A DNA stretch of 64,000 nucleotides from Buchnera aphidicola (Panaphis juglandis) (GCF_964059065.1 NZ_OZ060378.1:304930-368929), one strand, 5' to 3'. Positions 19,527-29,344 are shown, counted from the first letter of the stretch. The notes: generated by a model from the letters alone, not told the origin. Numbers and translations are program-made.

Positions 19527-20858
19527 ATGAATAAAAAAAAAAAATTTTATATTAAAACTTGGGGTTGTCAAATGAATGATTATGATTCATTGACAATCGC
19601 TAACATATTAAAAAAAAACAAAATATATACTGATACAAATAATTATTATGAAGCAGACATATTAATTTTAAACACTTGTTCTATTCGAGAAAAAGCACAA
19701 GAAAAATTATTCCATCAACTAGGACGATGGAAACAATTGAAAAATCAAAATCCTAATATTATTATTGCTGTAGGTGGTTGTGTCGCCAATCAAGAAGGCA
19801 AAAAAATAATAAAACGATCTAATTTTGTAGATATTATCTTTGGAACACAAACACTACATCGATTACCTAAAATGATCGAAAAACATAATAAAACAAAAAA
19901 AATATCTATAGATATTAGCTTCCCAAAAATGGAAAAATTTAAAAATATTATACAACCAAAATATCCAAATTTTTCTGCATCCATTTCTATTATGGAAGGA
20001 TGTAACAATTATTGTTCATTTTGTATCGTACCGTACACAAGAGGTAAAGAAAGTTATCGACCAATAAAAGATATTATTAAAGAAGTTTCAAAATTATCAG
20101 AACAAGGAATTAAAGAAATACAACTACTAGGTCAAAATGTAAATTCATATTATCATATTGGAACGTCTGGAAAAAAATATACATTTTCCAAACTTTTAAA
20201 AAAAATCTCTATGATTTCAAAAATTAAAAGAATTCGATTCATTACAAGTAACCCTATGGATTTTACAGATGACATCATTAATTCATATTATGAAATACCC
20301 AAGATAGTTAGTTTTTTACATTTACCAATACAAAGTGGTTCAAACAGAATATTAAAATTAATGAAACGTCCATATTCCGTAGAAAAATATCAAGATATTG
20401 TATATAAACTAAAAAAAGCAAGACCTCAAATACAAATTAGTTCTGATTTTATTGTAGGTTTTCCAGGAGAAACTCAAGAAGACTTTGAAGATACCATAAA
20501 TATCATTAAAAAAATTAATTTTGACATGAGTTTTAGTTTCATATACTCTGTAAGACCAGGAACACCAGCATCAAAATTAAAAGACAATGTTACCCTTATA
20601 GAAAAAAAAAATAGATTAAAAATATTACAGAAACAAATTAAAAAACAAGCATTAAATTGGAGTAATAAAATGATTAACAGTATACAAAAAATATTAGTAG
20701 AAAAAATTCATAACATTAATGAAAATGAATTCATAGGAAAAACCGAAAATTATAGAACAGTAATCGTTAAAAGCAAAAAAAACCTTCTTGGTAAGATTAT
20801 TAAAGTAAATATCACTAAGAAAAACAAAAATATTTTACATGGTAAACACATCCAATAA
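19527..20858 (+). CDS. miaB: tRNA-2-methylthio-N6-dimethylallyladenosine synthase MiaB
   Basis: Radical-SAM methylthiotransferase acting on i6A37 of tRNAs that read UNN codons. 443 residues (474 in E. coli). The auxiliary-cluster cysteines are in WGCQMND (Cys14), LNTCSIRE and GGCVANQ. The radical-SAM CxxxCxxC is in GCNNYCSFCIVPYTRG at about 157-172. The C-terminal TRAM domain is present (ILVEKIHNINENEFIGKTEN) but the last roughly 30 residues of the E. coli protein are missing. In E. coli miaB is followed by ybeZ, ybeY and ybeX; here ybeZ is gone and ybeY starts 17 bases after the stop. Confidence 0.97.
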   Translation: MNKKKKFYIKTWGCQMNDYDSLTIANILKKNKIYTDTNNYYEADILILNTCSIREKAQEKLFHQLGRWKQLKNQNPNIIIAVGGCVANQEGKKIIKRSNFVDIIFGTQTLHRLPKMIEKHNKTKKISIDISFPKMEKFKNIIQPKYPNFSASISIMEGCNNYCSFCIVPYTRGKESYRPIKDIIKEVSKLSEQGIKEIQLLGQNVNSYYHIGTSGKKYTFSKLLKKISMISKIKRIRFITSNPMDFTDDIINSYYEIPKIVSFLHLPIQSGSNRILKLMKRPYSVEKYQDIVYKLKKARPQIQISSDFIVGFPGETQEDFEDTINIIKKINFDMSFSFIYSVRPGTPASKLKDNVTLIEKKNRLKILQKQIKKQALNWSNKMINSIQKILVEKIHNINENEFIGKTENYRTVIVKSKKNLLGKIIKVNITKKNKNILHGKHIQ

Positions 20859-20875
20859 CATTAGAAACTAAAATC

Positions 20876-21324
20876 ATGAAAAATCTTAAAATAAACTTAT
20901 ATATAAAAACAAAAAATAAAAAAAAAATTCCTAAAAAAAAAAAATCATTAAATGGATAAAAAACATTATAAAAAAAAATACCACCATTAATATCTGCATT
21001 GTTAACAAAAAACAAATGAAAATACAAAACTTAAAATACCGAGGAATAAAAAAAACTACCAATATACTCTCTTTTCCATATCAACCCATAAAACAAATTA
21101 AAACATCTTTAATTGGAGATTTAATAATATGTAAAAATACTATTCAAAAAGAAGCAAAAATCCAAAAAAAACCAATCAATATGCATTGGGCTCATATAAT
21201 TATACATGGTACACTACATCTAATAGGATATCATCATTATTATCCGAAACAAAGGAAAATTATGGAAGAAATAGAAATTCAAACAATGATGAAAATAGGA
21301 TATAAAAATCCATATATCATATAA
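20876..21324 (+). CDS. ybeY: Endoribonuclease YbeY, reading frame broken at a 12-A tract
   Basis: YbeY is a zinc RNase for 16S rRNA maturation and 70S quality control. From 21016 a 102-codon frame holds NILSFP, SLIGDLIIC, WAHIIIHGTLHLIGYHH (the zinc-binding HxxxHxxxxxH) and a C-terminus ending YKNPYII. The missing N-terminus is upstream. From ATG 20876 the frame gives MKNLKINLYIKTKN... then, after A12 at 20933-20944, reads SLNG-stop. The next frame over reads IIKWIKNIIKKNTTINIC... and continues without a stop into the 21016 frame, matching the E. coli TWLNAVIP...VTIRVVD region. One extra A would give a 149-residue YbeY (155 in E. coli). It is a frameshift mutation, a slippage-rescued gene, or a sequencing error. 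Initiation at 21016 would give a truncated protein. Confidence 0.85.
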
Positions 21325-21402
21325 AATATTATCAAAAAATTGATTAAAATTAATATTTTAAAATATAATATTTAAAATTTATCAAGGATTGAATTACAAT
21401 TT

Positions 21403-22065
21403 ATGTATGAACAAGAACAAAAAATAAAAAACAAAAAAAACGGTTTTTTTTCTATATTTAAACACATACCATTAAAAATGAAGCTCATCAATAACAAAGA
21501 AAATTTATTAGAGGTACTCAAAAGTTCTAAAAAACACGAAATTATTAATAATATTATATACAAAATGTTAAAAAAAGTCATAAGAACCAAAAAAAAAAGA
21601 ATCCGAGATATTATGATTCCTATAAATCAAATAACTGCATTAAAATACCATTACTCGTTTAAAAAATGCCTAGATATTATTATAAAATCCAATTATTCTC
21701 GATTCCCAGTTATGAGTCATAATAATCATGTTACTGGAATTTTATTTGCAAAAGATTTATTACCATTAACCAATAAAACAAAATATTTATCTCACATAAA
21801 AAATATTTTAAAACCGGTAAATATTATTCCAGAAAATAAATACATAAATAATATATTGAATAAATTCCCAAAACAGAAACATCACATGGCAATAGTAATT
21901 GATGAATTTGGATCAGTATCCGGATTAATTACTATTCAAGATATATTAAAAGAAATATTTGGAATCTCTTACAAAAAAAATCACAATATAATTAAAAAAA
22001 AAAAAAATAATACACGTATTTTTTCCATACAATCAATAAAAAATATGAAAATTCAAAATAGATAA
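21403..22065 (+). CDS. corC: CorC/YbeX-type CBS-domain protein, C-terminally truncated
   Basis: In enterobacteria this protein is linked to Mg2+/Co2+ efflux and ribosome metabolism. 220 residues against 292 in E. coli. The N-terminal NKKNGFFSIF, then RIRDIMIP and the first CBS domain (YSRFPVM, VTGILFAKDLLP), and the second CBS (HHMAIVIDEFGSVSGLITIQDIL) are intact. It stops a few residues into the C-terminal CorC_HlyC domain, and no remnant of that domain is visible in the 223 bp before leuS. A 14-A tract (21994-22007) precedes the truncated end. lnt, which follows ybeX in E. coli, is missing. Confidence 0.9.
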   Translation: MYEQEQKIKNKKNGFFSIFKHIPLKMKLINNKENLLEVLKSSKKHEIINNIIYKMLKKVIRTKKKRIRDIMIPINQITALKYHYSFKKCLDIIIKSNYSRFPVMSHNNHVTGILFAKDLLPLTNKTKYLSHIKNILKPVNIIPENKYINNILNKFPKQKHHMAIVIDEFGSVSGLITIQDILKEIFGISYKKNHNIIKKKKNNTRIFSIQSIKNMKIQNR

Positions 22066-22288
22066 ATAATAAAAATCTAAAAAACTATCAAAATATTTAA
22101 AAAATAAATCAATATTAAATTAAATATTATTCAAGTATAATTATTAAAATTTATAACACATCATATACTATTTATTTAATTAATATTAAAATTAAAATAT
22201 AATTCTCAAAAAATAATATTCACATATAACTTCATTTATTGAATCAATATGAATATTAAAAATAACAATAGTATAAAAATAAATTAAT

Positions 22289-24859
22289 ATGGAAAAAATA
22301 TATAATCCGAAAATAATAGAACCAATTGTACAAAAATATTGGGATAATCAAAAAACCTTTGAAGTATCTGAAAATAAAAATAAAAAAAAATATTATTGTT
22401 TAGCAATGTTACCATATCCATCTGGTAAATTACACATGGGTCATGTTAGAAATTATACAATTAGTGATGTTATTGCTCGATATCAAAGAATGCTAGGAAA
22501 AAACGTTTTACATCCAATTGGATGGGATGCATTTGGATTACCAGCAGAAGAAGCTGCTATTAAAAATAATATCATTCCATCAAAATGGACATATAATAAT
22601 ATTAATTATATGAAAAAACAGCTAAAAAACCTAGGTTTTAGTTATGATTGGAATAGAGAAATTACTACATGTAATCCAGAATATTATAAATGGGAACAAT
22701 GGTTTTTTAATAAGTTATACTTAAATAAACTAATATATAGATCAAAATCATTGATTAATTGGTGTCCAAAAGACAAAACAGTACTAGCAAATGAACAAGT
22801 AATACATGGAAAATGTTGGCGTTGCCAGACTGAAACTATTCTTAAAATTGTACCACAATGGTTTCTTAAAATTACTTCATATGCAGAAAAATTATTAAAA
22901 GATTTAAAATTACTTACAAAATGGCCAAAGCAAGTCATTAAAATGCAAAAAAATTGGATAGGAAAAACTAAGGGATTCGAAATTATTTTAAATTTAGTAA
23001 ACAACAAAAAAAAACTTAAAATATATACCCAACGTATCGACATTTTAATGGGAGTAACATATATTTCCATATCTCCATTTCATGATTTAGCAAAAAAAGA
23101 ACTACGAAAAAATGAAAAGAATCAATTCATGAAATATATGTACACTACTAACCACCATCATTTTCATATGTCAAAAATAAAATATATAGGTAAACCAACT
23201 AAACAATATGCTATTCACCCCATCACAAAAGAAAAAATTCCAATTTGGATTACTAATTATACAGCATTGGAAAATAATACTACAGCAAAATTATCAACCC
23301 CAGCACACAATAAACACGATTGGAATTTTGCAAAAAAATTTAATATAAAAATTAAATCTGTGATTTTATTAAACAAAAAAAATAAAAATGAAAATATTCA
23401 TCAACCTATAGAAAATTTAGGAATTTTATATAACTCATTGCAATTTAATGGTTTAAAAAGCAAGATTGGATCTAAAAAAATATTTGAATTTTTACATGAA
23501 AAAAAAATAATTCAAAAAAAAAATCAATATCGATTACAGGATTGGGGAATATCAAGACAACGCTATTGGGGTACACCTATTCCAGTGACGTATCAAAAAA
23601 ATAAAAAAATTGTTTTAATACCAAATTCAAAATTACCAGTTATACTACCTACTATTTCTAGTATGAGGGATTTTAAAAATATCTCAACAATATACAAAAA
23701 ATGGTCTAAAACTAAAATTAAAAATATTAATGTCAGACGTGAAACAGATACTTTCGATACGTTTATAGAATCATCATGGTACTATATCAGATACACATCA
23801 CCACATTATTTAAAATCAATGATTAATATTCAATCCGCAAAATATTGGTTACCAATTGATCAATATATTGGTGGTATTGAGCATGCTACAATGCACTTAA
23901 TTTACTTTAGATTTTTTCATAAATTATTATATGACTTAAAATTAGTAACAACACCAGAACCTGCAATAAAATTATTATGTCAAGGTATGGTTCTTTCAGA
24001 TGCATTTTATTATATTAATCAAGAAGGAAAAAAAATTTGGATTTCACCAAACGAAATAAAATCTATAAAAAATAAAAAAGGAGAAAAAAAATACATCCAT
24101 AAGGACAAAAATAAAAAAATTATTCATGAAGGTATGATAAAAATGTCAAAATCGAAAAATAACGGTGTTGATCCAGAATTAATGATTCAAAAATATGGAT
24201 CAGATACTATTCGGTTGTTTATTATGTTTTCAGCACCCGTACAATCAGATATTGAATGGAATGAATCCGGTGTCAAAGGAATGTATCGATTTTTACAAAA
24301 AATATGGAATCTAGTATACAACTATATTCATAATATTAATACAACAAAAAAAAAAAAAAAAATAAATTCTATAGAAAATATTCAATCAATTTTAAATACA
24401 ACAATTAAAAAAGTATCTCAGGATATCAATAACAGACAATCTTTTAACACTGCAATATCTGAGATCATGAAATTTACCAACTTTGTTTGTAACATATCAT
24501 TCAATGAAAATTCAAATAGAAAAATAATAAAAAATATTATAGAAACAATTATTAAATTGATTTATCCATTCACACCACATTTGAGTTTTATTTTATGGAA
24601 ATATTTAAATAATAGTACCATTATTGATTATGTCAAATGGCCAAAATATGATGAAAAATGTATCATCAAAAATAATTTTAAATACATTATACAAATTAAT
24701 GGTAAAAAAAAAGATATAATATGTATCCAGAATCAAAATAATCAAGATGAAATATTATATATCCTAAAAAAAAAATCAAAAATATCAAAAATACTAGAAA
24801 CAAAAAAAATTAAAAAAATAATATTTATTAAAAATAAATTAATTAATTTGGTTATATAA
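22289..24859 (+). CDS. leuS: Leucyl-tRNA synthetase
   Basis: Class I synthetase with CP1 editing domain. 856 residues (860 in E. coli). The HIGH motif is in PYPSGKLHMGHVRNYT at about 43-58, GWDAFGLPAE follows, the editing domain spans roughly 220-420, and KMSKS appears as MSKSKNNGVDP near 618. A 17-A tract (24346-24362) encodes a lysine run between the catalytic core and the anticodon-binding domain; the frame is intact as given. holA starts one base after the stop, so translational coupling is likely. lptE, which lies between them in E. coli, is absent. Confidence 0.98.
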   Translation: MEKIYNPKIIEPIVQKYWDNQKTFEVSENKNKKKYYCLAMLPYPSGKLHMGHVRNYTISDVIARYQRMLGKNVLHPIGWDAFGLPAEEAAIKNNIIPSKWTYNNINYMKKQLKNLGFSYDWNREITTCNPEYYKWEQWFFNKLYLNKLIYRSKSLINWCPKDKTVLANEQVIHGKCWRCQTETILKIVPQWFLKITSYAEKLLKDLKLLTKWPKQVIKMQKNWIGKTKGFEIILNLVNNKKKLKIYTQRIDILMGVTYISISPFHDLAKKELRKNEKNQFMKYMYTTNHHHFHMSKIKYIGKPTKQYAIHPITKEKIPIWITNYTALENNTTAKLSTPAHNKHDWNFAKKFNIKIKSVILLNKKNKNENIHQPIENLGILYNSLQFNGLKSKIGSKKIFEFLHEKKIIQKKNQYRLQDWGISRQRYWGTPIPVTYQKNKKIVLIPNSKLPVILPTISSMRDFKNISTIYKKWSKTKIKNINVRRETDTFDTFIESSWYYIRYTSPHYLKSMINIQSAKYWLPIDQYIGGIEHATMHLIYFRFFHKLLYDLKLVTTPEPAIKLLCQGMVLSDAFYYINQEGKKIWISPNEIKSIKNKKGEKKYIHKDKNKKIIHEGMIKMSKSKNNGVDPELMIQKYGSDTIRLFIMFSAPVQSDIEWNESGVKGMYRFLQKIWNLVYNYIHNINTTKKKKKINSIENIQSILNTTIKKVSQDINNRQSFNTAISEIMKFTNFVCNISFNENSNRKIIKNIIETIIKLIYPFTPHLSFILWKYLNNSTIIDYVKWPKYDEKCIIKNNFKYIIQINGKKKDIICIQNQNNQDEILYILKKKSKISKILETKKIKKIIFIKNKLINLVI

Positions 24860-24860
24860 A

Positions 24861-25826
24861 ATGAATAATGTATTCAAAAAAAAAAGTACCATTCAAAAAA
24901 TAACATACAATTCATACACAAATTATTTAATTATAGAACAAGATTTTTTTATTACACAACAAACTATAAAAAAAATACTACATCAATATTTTAAATTAAA
25001 ATATACATATTTAAATAAAATATATCTCACAAAAAAAAAAGATTTAAAAGAAATAAATTATAAATTTAAACAACAAAATATTTTTTTAAAAAAACAAATA
25101 TTTTTAATAGAAATTGATAAAAAAAAAATAAAATTTGATACTTTTAATACTATTAAAAGTATTTTAAATCATCACATACACAATAATATATTAATTGTAT
25201 ATGTGAAAAATATAAATCAAGAAACTATCATTGAAAAAATAAAACAATTATCCAATTCCTATCAAATAAAAATTATATATTGCCAATATCTTTCAAAAAA
25301 TGAAACAAAAAAATGGATAAAAAAAAAAAATCAAGTTATGAAACTAGATTTAAAACAAAGTATTATTGATATTCTATCATATTATTATGAAAGAAATTTG
25401 CTGCTTTTATATAAAACGTTAAAAATGTTAAAAATAATCAGTATAAACAAAAAAATAAAAACAAAATGTGTTAAAAAAATTATCCATGATAATGTAAATT
25501 TTAATATTCAACATTTAATTAAATCAATATTTCAAAATAAAAAAAAACAAATAACAAGAATATTAAATTATCTTCAATATCATAAATACGATATTAATGT
25601 TATACTGCGATACATACAAAACTACTTAATTCAATACATAAAATTAAAATATCAAAAAAAAAATGATGACAAAAATAATATGAATCATAAAAATTTAAAT
25701 TATGATTTAAATCATAAAAAATTATACATACTAATTAAAAAATTAGTACAACTAGATATTGATATAAAAAAAAAAAATAAAGATTTTTTATGGAATCAAT
25801 TAAAAATATATATCATGATGCTATAA
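24861..25826 (+). CDS. holA: DNA polymerase III delta subunit
   Basis: The clamp-loader delta subunit, which opens the beta clamp. 321 residues (343 in E. coli). Sequence similarity is low, but order and context are diagnostic: ILSYYYERNLLLLYKTLKML matches the E. coli VLCYCYEGNLLALAQALERL stretch, followed by VNFNIQHLIKSI and ILRYIQNYLIQYIKLK, corresponding to the C-terminal collar domain. It is extremely lysine/asparagine/isoleucine-rich. It starts one base after leuS, as leuS-lptE-holA in E. coli. DnaX, the partner subunit, is at 49.8-50.9 kb. Confidence 0.9.
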   Translation: MNNVFKKKSTIQKITYNSYTNYLIIEQDFFITQQTIKKILHQYFKLKYTYLNKIYLTKKKDLKEINYKFKQQNIFLKKQIFLIEIDKKKIKFDTFNTIKSILNHHIHNNILIVYVKNINQETIIEKIKQLSNSYQIKIIYCQYLSKNETKKWIKKKNQVMKLDLKQSIIDILSYYYERNLLLLYKTLKMLKIISINKKIKTKCVKKIIHDNVNFNIQHLIKSIFQNKKKQITRILNYLQYHKYDINVILRYIQNYLIQYIKLKYQKKNDDKNNMNHKNLNYDLNHKKLYILIKKLVQLDIDIKKKNKDFLWNQLKIYIMML

Positions 25827-25864
25827 TGTATTCAATAATACTAAATATAATAAAAATAAAAAAT

Positions 25865-26092
25865 ATGTCTTTAAAAATAATCAATTTAACAAATTTTAAC
25901 TGTCCAAATACAATTATTGAATTTAGAAAAAAAATAAAAAATATCAATTGTTATGATAAAATATTAATTTTATCAAATGATATTTCTACAAAATGGGATA
26001 TACCATTATTCTGTAATCATATGAATTATAAATTAATATTTAATAATTTCAAAAAAAAACCATATCAATTCCTGATTCAAAAATTCGAATAA
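25865..26092 (+). CDS. tusA: Sulfur carrier protein TusA
   Basis: Takes persulfide sulfur from IscS and passes it to TusBCD, TusE and MnmA for 2-thiouridine at U34 of tRNA-Glu, Gln and Lys. From ATG 25865 it gives 75 residues (81 in E. coli). It has the family's active cysteine in NFNCPNTIIEFRKKI, then LILSNDISTKWDIPLFCNHMNYKL and a C-terminal PYQFLIQK. The reading frame is open 25 codons further upstream, but those residues have no counterpart in the family and would overlap holA. Convergent with asd. Confidence 0.93.
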   Translation: MSLKIINLTNFNCPNTIIEFRKKIKNINCYDKILILSNDISTKWDIPLFCNHMNYKLIFNNFKKKPYQFLIQKFE

Positions 26093-26142
26093 TAAAATTC
26101 AATTCATAAATTGTATTATATATTATAAGTAATATTTATAAA

Positions 26143-27252
26143 TTATGATAATAATAACATTAAAATACGTCTTAAGGGTTCTGCAGCACCCCATAATAGC
26201 TGATCACCTACAGTAAATACAGAGAAAATATTTGATCCAACATTTAATTTTCTGATACGACCAACAGAAATATTTAACGTACCAGAAACTGATATTGGTG
26301 TTAAATATTTAATTGTAGATTTATAATCATTAGGGATGACACGTATCCAATCATTATGATTTTGAATAATCTCAGTTAAATTATCACATGATAAATTTTT
26401 TCTTAATTTTATAAAAAATGATTGACTATGACAACGTAATGCTCCTACTCGAACACATGTTCCATCAATACAAATATTGTTTTTTTGATTCAATATTTTA
26501 TTAGCTTCTTCTTGTACTTTCCATTCTTCTTTAGTTTGTTGAGATTCCGTAAAAACATCAATCCAAGGTAAAACATTACCTGCTAATGATGTTCCAAACT
26601 GTTTTTTTGGAAAATTTAATTCTAATATTGAATTAGAAATCTTTTTTTCAATATCTAGTATTGAGATTGAAATATTATTCAAATCAGAAGATACAATATT
26701 ATATAAATAACCCATTTGACGAATTAATTCTATTATATGTTTCGATCCAGCACCAGATGCTGCTTGATACGTTGAAAATATCAACGATTCAATTAAATTA
26801 TTTTGAAATAAACCTCCTAATGCCATTAACATTAAACTAACCGTGCAATTACCACCAACAAATGTCTTAATACCATTGTAGATTCCTTTTTTTATTAATT
26901 GTATATTAACGGGATCTAAAACAATGATAGAATCATTATTCATTCTCAATGATGATGATGCATCTATCCAATATCCGTTCCATCTTAAAGAACGAAGTTT
27001 ATTATACACAATATCAGTATATTCTGAACCTTGACATGAAACAATAATATCCATATTTTTTAAAAGTGAAAAATCATAAGCATCATTCAAAATATAATTT
27101 TTACCTAAAAATAATGGACAAATACTACCAATTTGTGATGTTGAAAAAAATGTAGCATCAATATTTTCAAAATTATTTTCTTCAATCATCCTTCTCATTA
27201 AAACAGAACCTACAATACCTCTCCAACCAATAAAACCAACTTTTTTTATCAT
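26143..27252 (-). CDS. asd: Aspartate-semialdehyde dehydrogenase
   Basis: Reduces aspartyl phosphate to aspartate semialdehyde, the branch point to lysine/diaminopimelate, threonine and methionine. 369 residues (367 in E. coli). The NADP-binding VGFIGWRGIVGSVLMRRM is at the N-terminus, the catalytic cysteine is in GGNCTVSLML at about 136, and RVGALRCHSQSF carries the catalytic-site arginine and histidine. It supplies the pathway that LysA completes. Followed convergently by tusA with 50 bases between stops; yhgN is divergent, as asd and yhgN are neighbours in E. coli. Confidence 0.98.
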   Translation of the reverse strand: MIKKVGFIGWRGIVGSVLMRRMIEENNFENIDATFFSTSQIGSICPLFLGKNYILNDAYDFSLLKNMDIIVSCQGSEYTDIVYNKLRSLRWNGYWIDASSSLRMNNDSIIVLDPVNIQLIKKGIYNGIKTFVGGNCTVSLMLMALGGLFQNNLIESLIFSTYQAASGAGSKHIIELIRQMGYLYNIVSSDLNNISISILDIEKKISNSILELNFPKKQFGTSLAGNVLPWIDVFTESQQTKEEWKVQEEANKILNQKNNICIDGTCVRVGALRCHSQSFFIKLRKNLSCDNLTEIIQNHNDWIRVIPNDYKSTIKYLTPISVSGTLNISVGRIRKLNVGSNIFSVFTVGDQLLWGAAEPLRRILMLLLS

Positions 27253-27482
27253 AATTTTATACTCTACAACAGTTATAATTAGTAATTTAAAACATATATT
27301 ATATCACGTAATAAAAAAAAAAATCTTAAAAATAAATATTACAATTATTACTTTTGTAGAATAAGTATATATTGTATACTAAAATTTATTTTAAAATGTT
27401 CAATATGATGAAATCTAACATCATTAATATATAATTAAAAATAAATAAATTATATAAAAATTTTTATCAAAAAGGAAAGAAT

Positions 27483-28073
27483 ATGAATGAAATGATTTCA
27501 ACTACAATACTACTAGTTCTAATCATGGATCCACTTGGAAATCTACCAATTGTCATGTCTATCTTAAAACATTTATCACCAAGAAGAAAAATGATAGTAT
27601 TAATAAGAGAAATGATCATTGCATTAATAATTATGATATCATTTTTATTAGCTGGAGAAAAAACATTATCTATTTTAGATTTAAAAGCAGAAACTGTATC
27701 TATTGCTGGAGGTATCATATTATTTTTAATAGCAATTAAAATGATATTTCCAGATGAAAACACAAATAGTAAAAAAAACTCCATAGAAGAACCATTTTTA
27801 GTACCCCTAGCAATTCCCCTTATTGCTGGTCCATCATTATTAGCAACTCTAATGTTACTATCCCACCAATATTCCAACCAAATTATATCATTATCAATTG
27901 CATTACTTATTGCCTGGAGTATCACTTTAATTATTTTACTATTATCAGGAACCTTTCTAAAATGTTTAGGAGAAAGAGGTGTAAATGCATTGGAAAGATT
28001 AATGGGATTAATATTAATTATGTTATCTACTCAAATGTTTTTAGATGGAATCACTACATGGTGTAAAATATAA
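27483..28073 (+). CDS. yhgN: MarC-family inner membrane protein YhgN
   Basis: A 196-residue polytopic membrane protein (197 in E. coli YhgN) with about six predicted transmembrane segments: near 5-25, 38-60, 68-88, 100-125, 132-156 and 170-192. Family marks include MDPLGNLPI near the N-terminus and a mid-protein PLAIPLIAGPSLLATLMLL. The transported substrate is not established for this family. AAAGGAAAGAAT upstream is a good ribosome-binding site. It sits beside asd as in E. coli. Confidence 0.93.
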   Translation: MNEMISTTILLVLIMDPLGNLPIVMSILKHLSPRRKMIVLIREMIIALIIMISFLLAGEKTLSILDLKAETVSIAGGIILFLIAIKMIFPDENTNSKKNSIEEPFLVPLAIPLIAGPSLLATLMLLSHQYSNQIISLSIALLIAWSITLIILLLSGTFLKCLGERGVNALERLMGLILIMLSTQMFLDGITTWCKI

Positions 28074-28144
28074 ATAATAAATTTATCAATTATATAATGT
28101 ATACTACTTTAATATTTATTTAATTTAAATTATACTTAAAAAAT

Positions 28145-29344
28145 ATGAATACAGAAAATATTTTAAATCATTATGAAAAACACAATATAATACAAATGAA
28201 AGATTTAAACTTATATAACAAAACATTACTCATTCGTGTAGACTTTAATGTTCCAATTAAAAATCAAAAAATATTATTTGATACACGAATCAAATCAACT
28301 ATACCAACCATTAATTTTGCTTTAAAAAAAAAATCAAAAATTATCCTTATGTCACACTTAGGGCGACCAAAAGAAGGAAATTCTGAGAAATGCTTTTCTA
28401 TGTTTCCTATTTTTGAATATTTAAAAAAATTTTTCTATAAAAATAATGTTTATTTTTCTAACAATCTTGAAATAAAAAAAATGAAAATAGGAGACATTAG
28501 AATACTAGAAAATGTTCGATTTAATATAGGAGAAAAAAAAAACGACATTGAATTATCAAAAAAATATGCTAATTTATGTGATATTTTTGTTATGGATGCA
28601 TTTGCAAGTGCACATAGAAAAGAGGCTTCAACTGTTGGTGCAGGAAAATTTTCAAAAATTGCATGCGCCGGTCCACTATTTATTAAAGAAATAACAGCTT
28701 TAAAAAAATCTCTAAAAAACCCAAAACGTCCTATGACTGCAATTGTAGGTGGTTCAAAAATTTCAACAAAATTTAACATTTTAAAAAAACTTTCTGTAAT
28801 TGCAGATACTGTGATAGTAGGTGGAGGAATTGCAAATACCTTTTTAGCTATTGATAATGATATTGGAAAATCATTACATGAAAAAAAATTTATACCATTA
28901 GCAAAAAAACTACGTGACACAAATAAAATATTAATTCCAGTAGATTCTAGAGTAGGTACAAATTTTTCAAAAAATGCTATTGCTATACAAAAAAAACCAA
29001 ATTCAATTAAAAAAAACGAAGAAATTATGGATATTGGTGATATTAGCATCAGGAATATTAAAAATATCATAAAAAGATCAAAAACAATACTCTGGAACGG
29101 TCCATTAGGAGTATTTGAATTTCCCAATTTTTGTATTGGTACTAAAAAATTAGCACAATATATTTCAAAAAGTAATGCGTTTTCCATCGCTGGAGGTGGA
29201 GAAACACTATCAGTTATTAAAATTTTTAAAATTCAAAACAACATATCTTATATTTCAACAGGTGGTGGAGCATTTTTAGAATTTGTAGAAGGAAAAAAAT
29301 TACCTGTAATTAAAATGTTAGAAAAAAAATATACAAATAAATAA
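28145..29344 (+). CDS. pgk: Phosphoglycerate kinase
   Basis: Glycolytic ATP-forming enzyme. Visible are LIRVDFNVP, SHLGRP, ENVRFNIGEKK, the hinge region with IVGGSKISTK, LWNGPLGVFEFPNF and the ATP-site STGGGAFLEFVEG at the C-terminus. 399 residues against 387 in E. coli: about a dozen N-terminal residues precede the point where E. coli begins, and no good ribosome-binding site precedes this ATG. Met18 (ATG at 28196) is an alternative start that would shave slightly too much. fbaA follows 46 bases later, the ancestral epd-pgk-fbaA-mscS order without epd. Confidence 0.97.
   Translation: MNTENILNHYEKHNIIQMKDLNLYNKTLLIRVDFNVPIKNQKILFDTRIKSTIPTINFALKKKSKIILMSHLGRPKEGNSEKCFSMFPIFEYLKKFFYKNNVYFSNNLEIKKMKIGDIRILENVRFNIGEKKNDIELSKKYANLCDIFVMDAFASAHRKEASTVGAGKFSKIACAGPLFIKEITALKKSLKNPKRPMTAIVGGSKISTKFNILKKLSVIADTVIVGGGIANTFLAIDNDIGKSLHEKKFIPLAKKLRDTNKILIPVDSRVGTNFSKNAIAIQKKPNSIKKNEEIMDIGDISIRNIKNIIKRSKTILWNGPLGVFEFPNFCIGTKKLAQYISKSNAFSIAGGGETLSVIKIFKIQNNISYISTGGGAFLEFVEGKKLPVIKMLEKKYTNK

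Noticed and set aside
22684-23070. 128-codon minus-strand frame inside leuS
   Set aside because: Antisense shadow of leuS with no start signals or similarity.
27467-27925. 152-codon minus-strand frame opposite yhgN
   Set aside because: Antisense shadow of a clearly conserved membrane protein gene; its sequence has no family resemblance.
28450-29187. 245-codon minus-strand frame opposite pgk
   Set aside because: Long only because A-rich lysine codons give TTT/TTC on the other strand; pgk is unmistakable.
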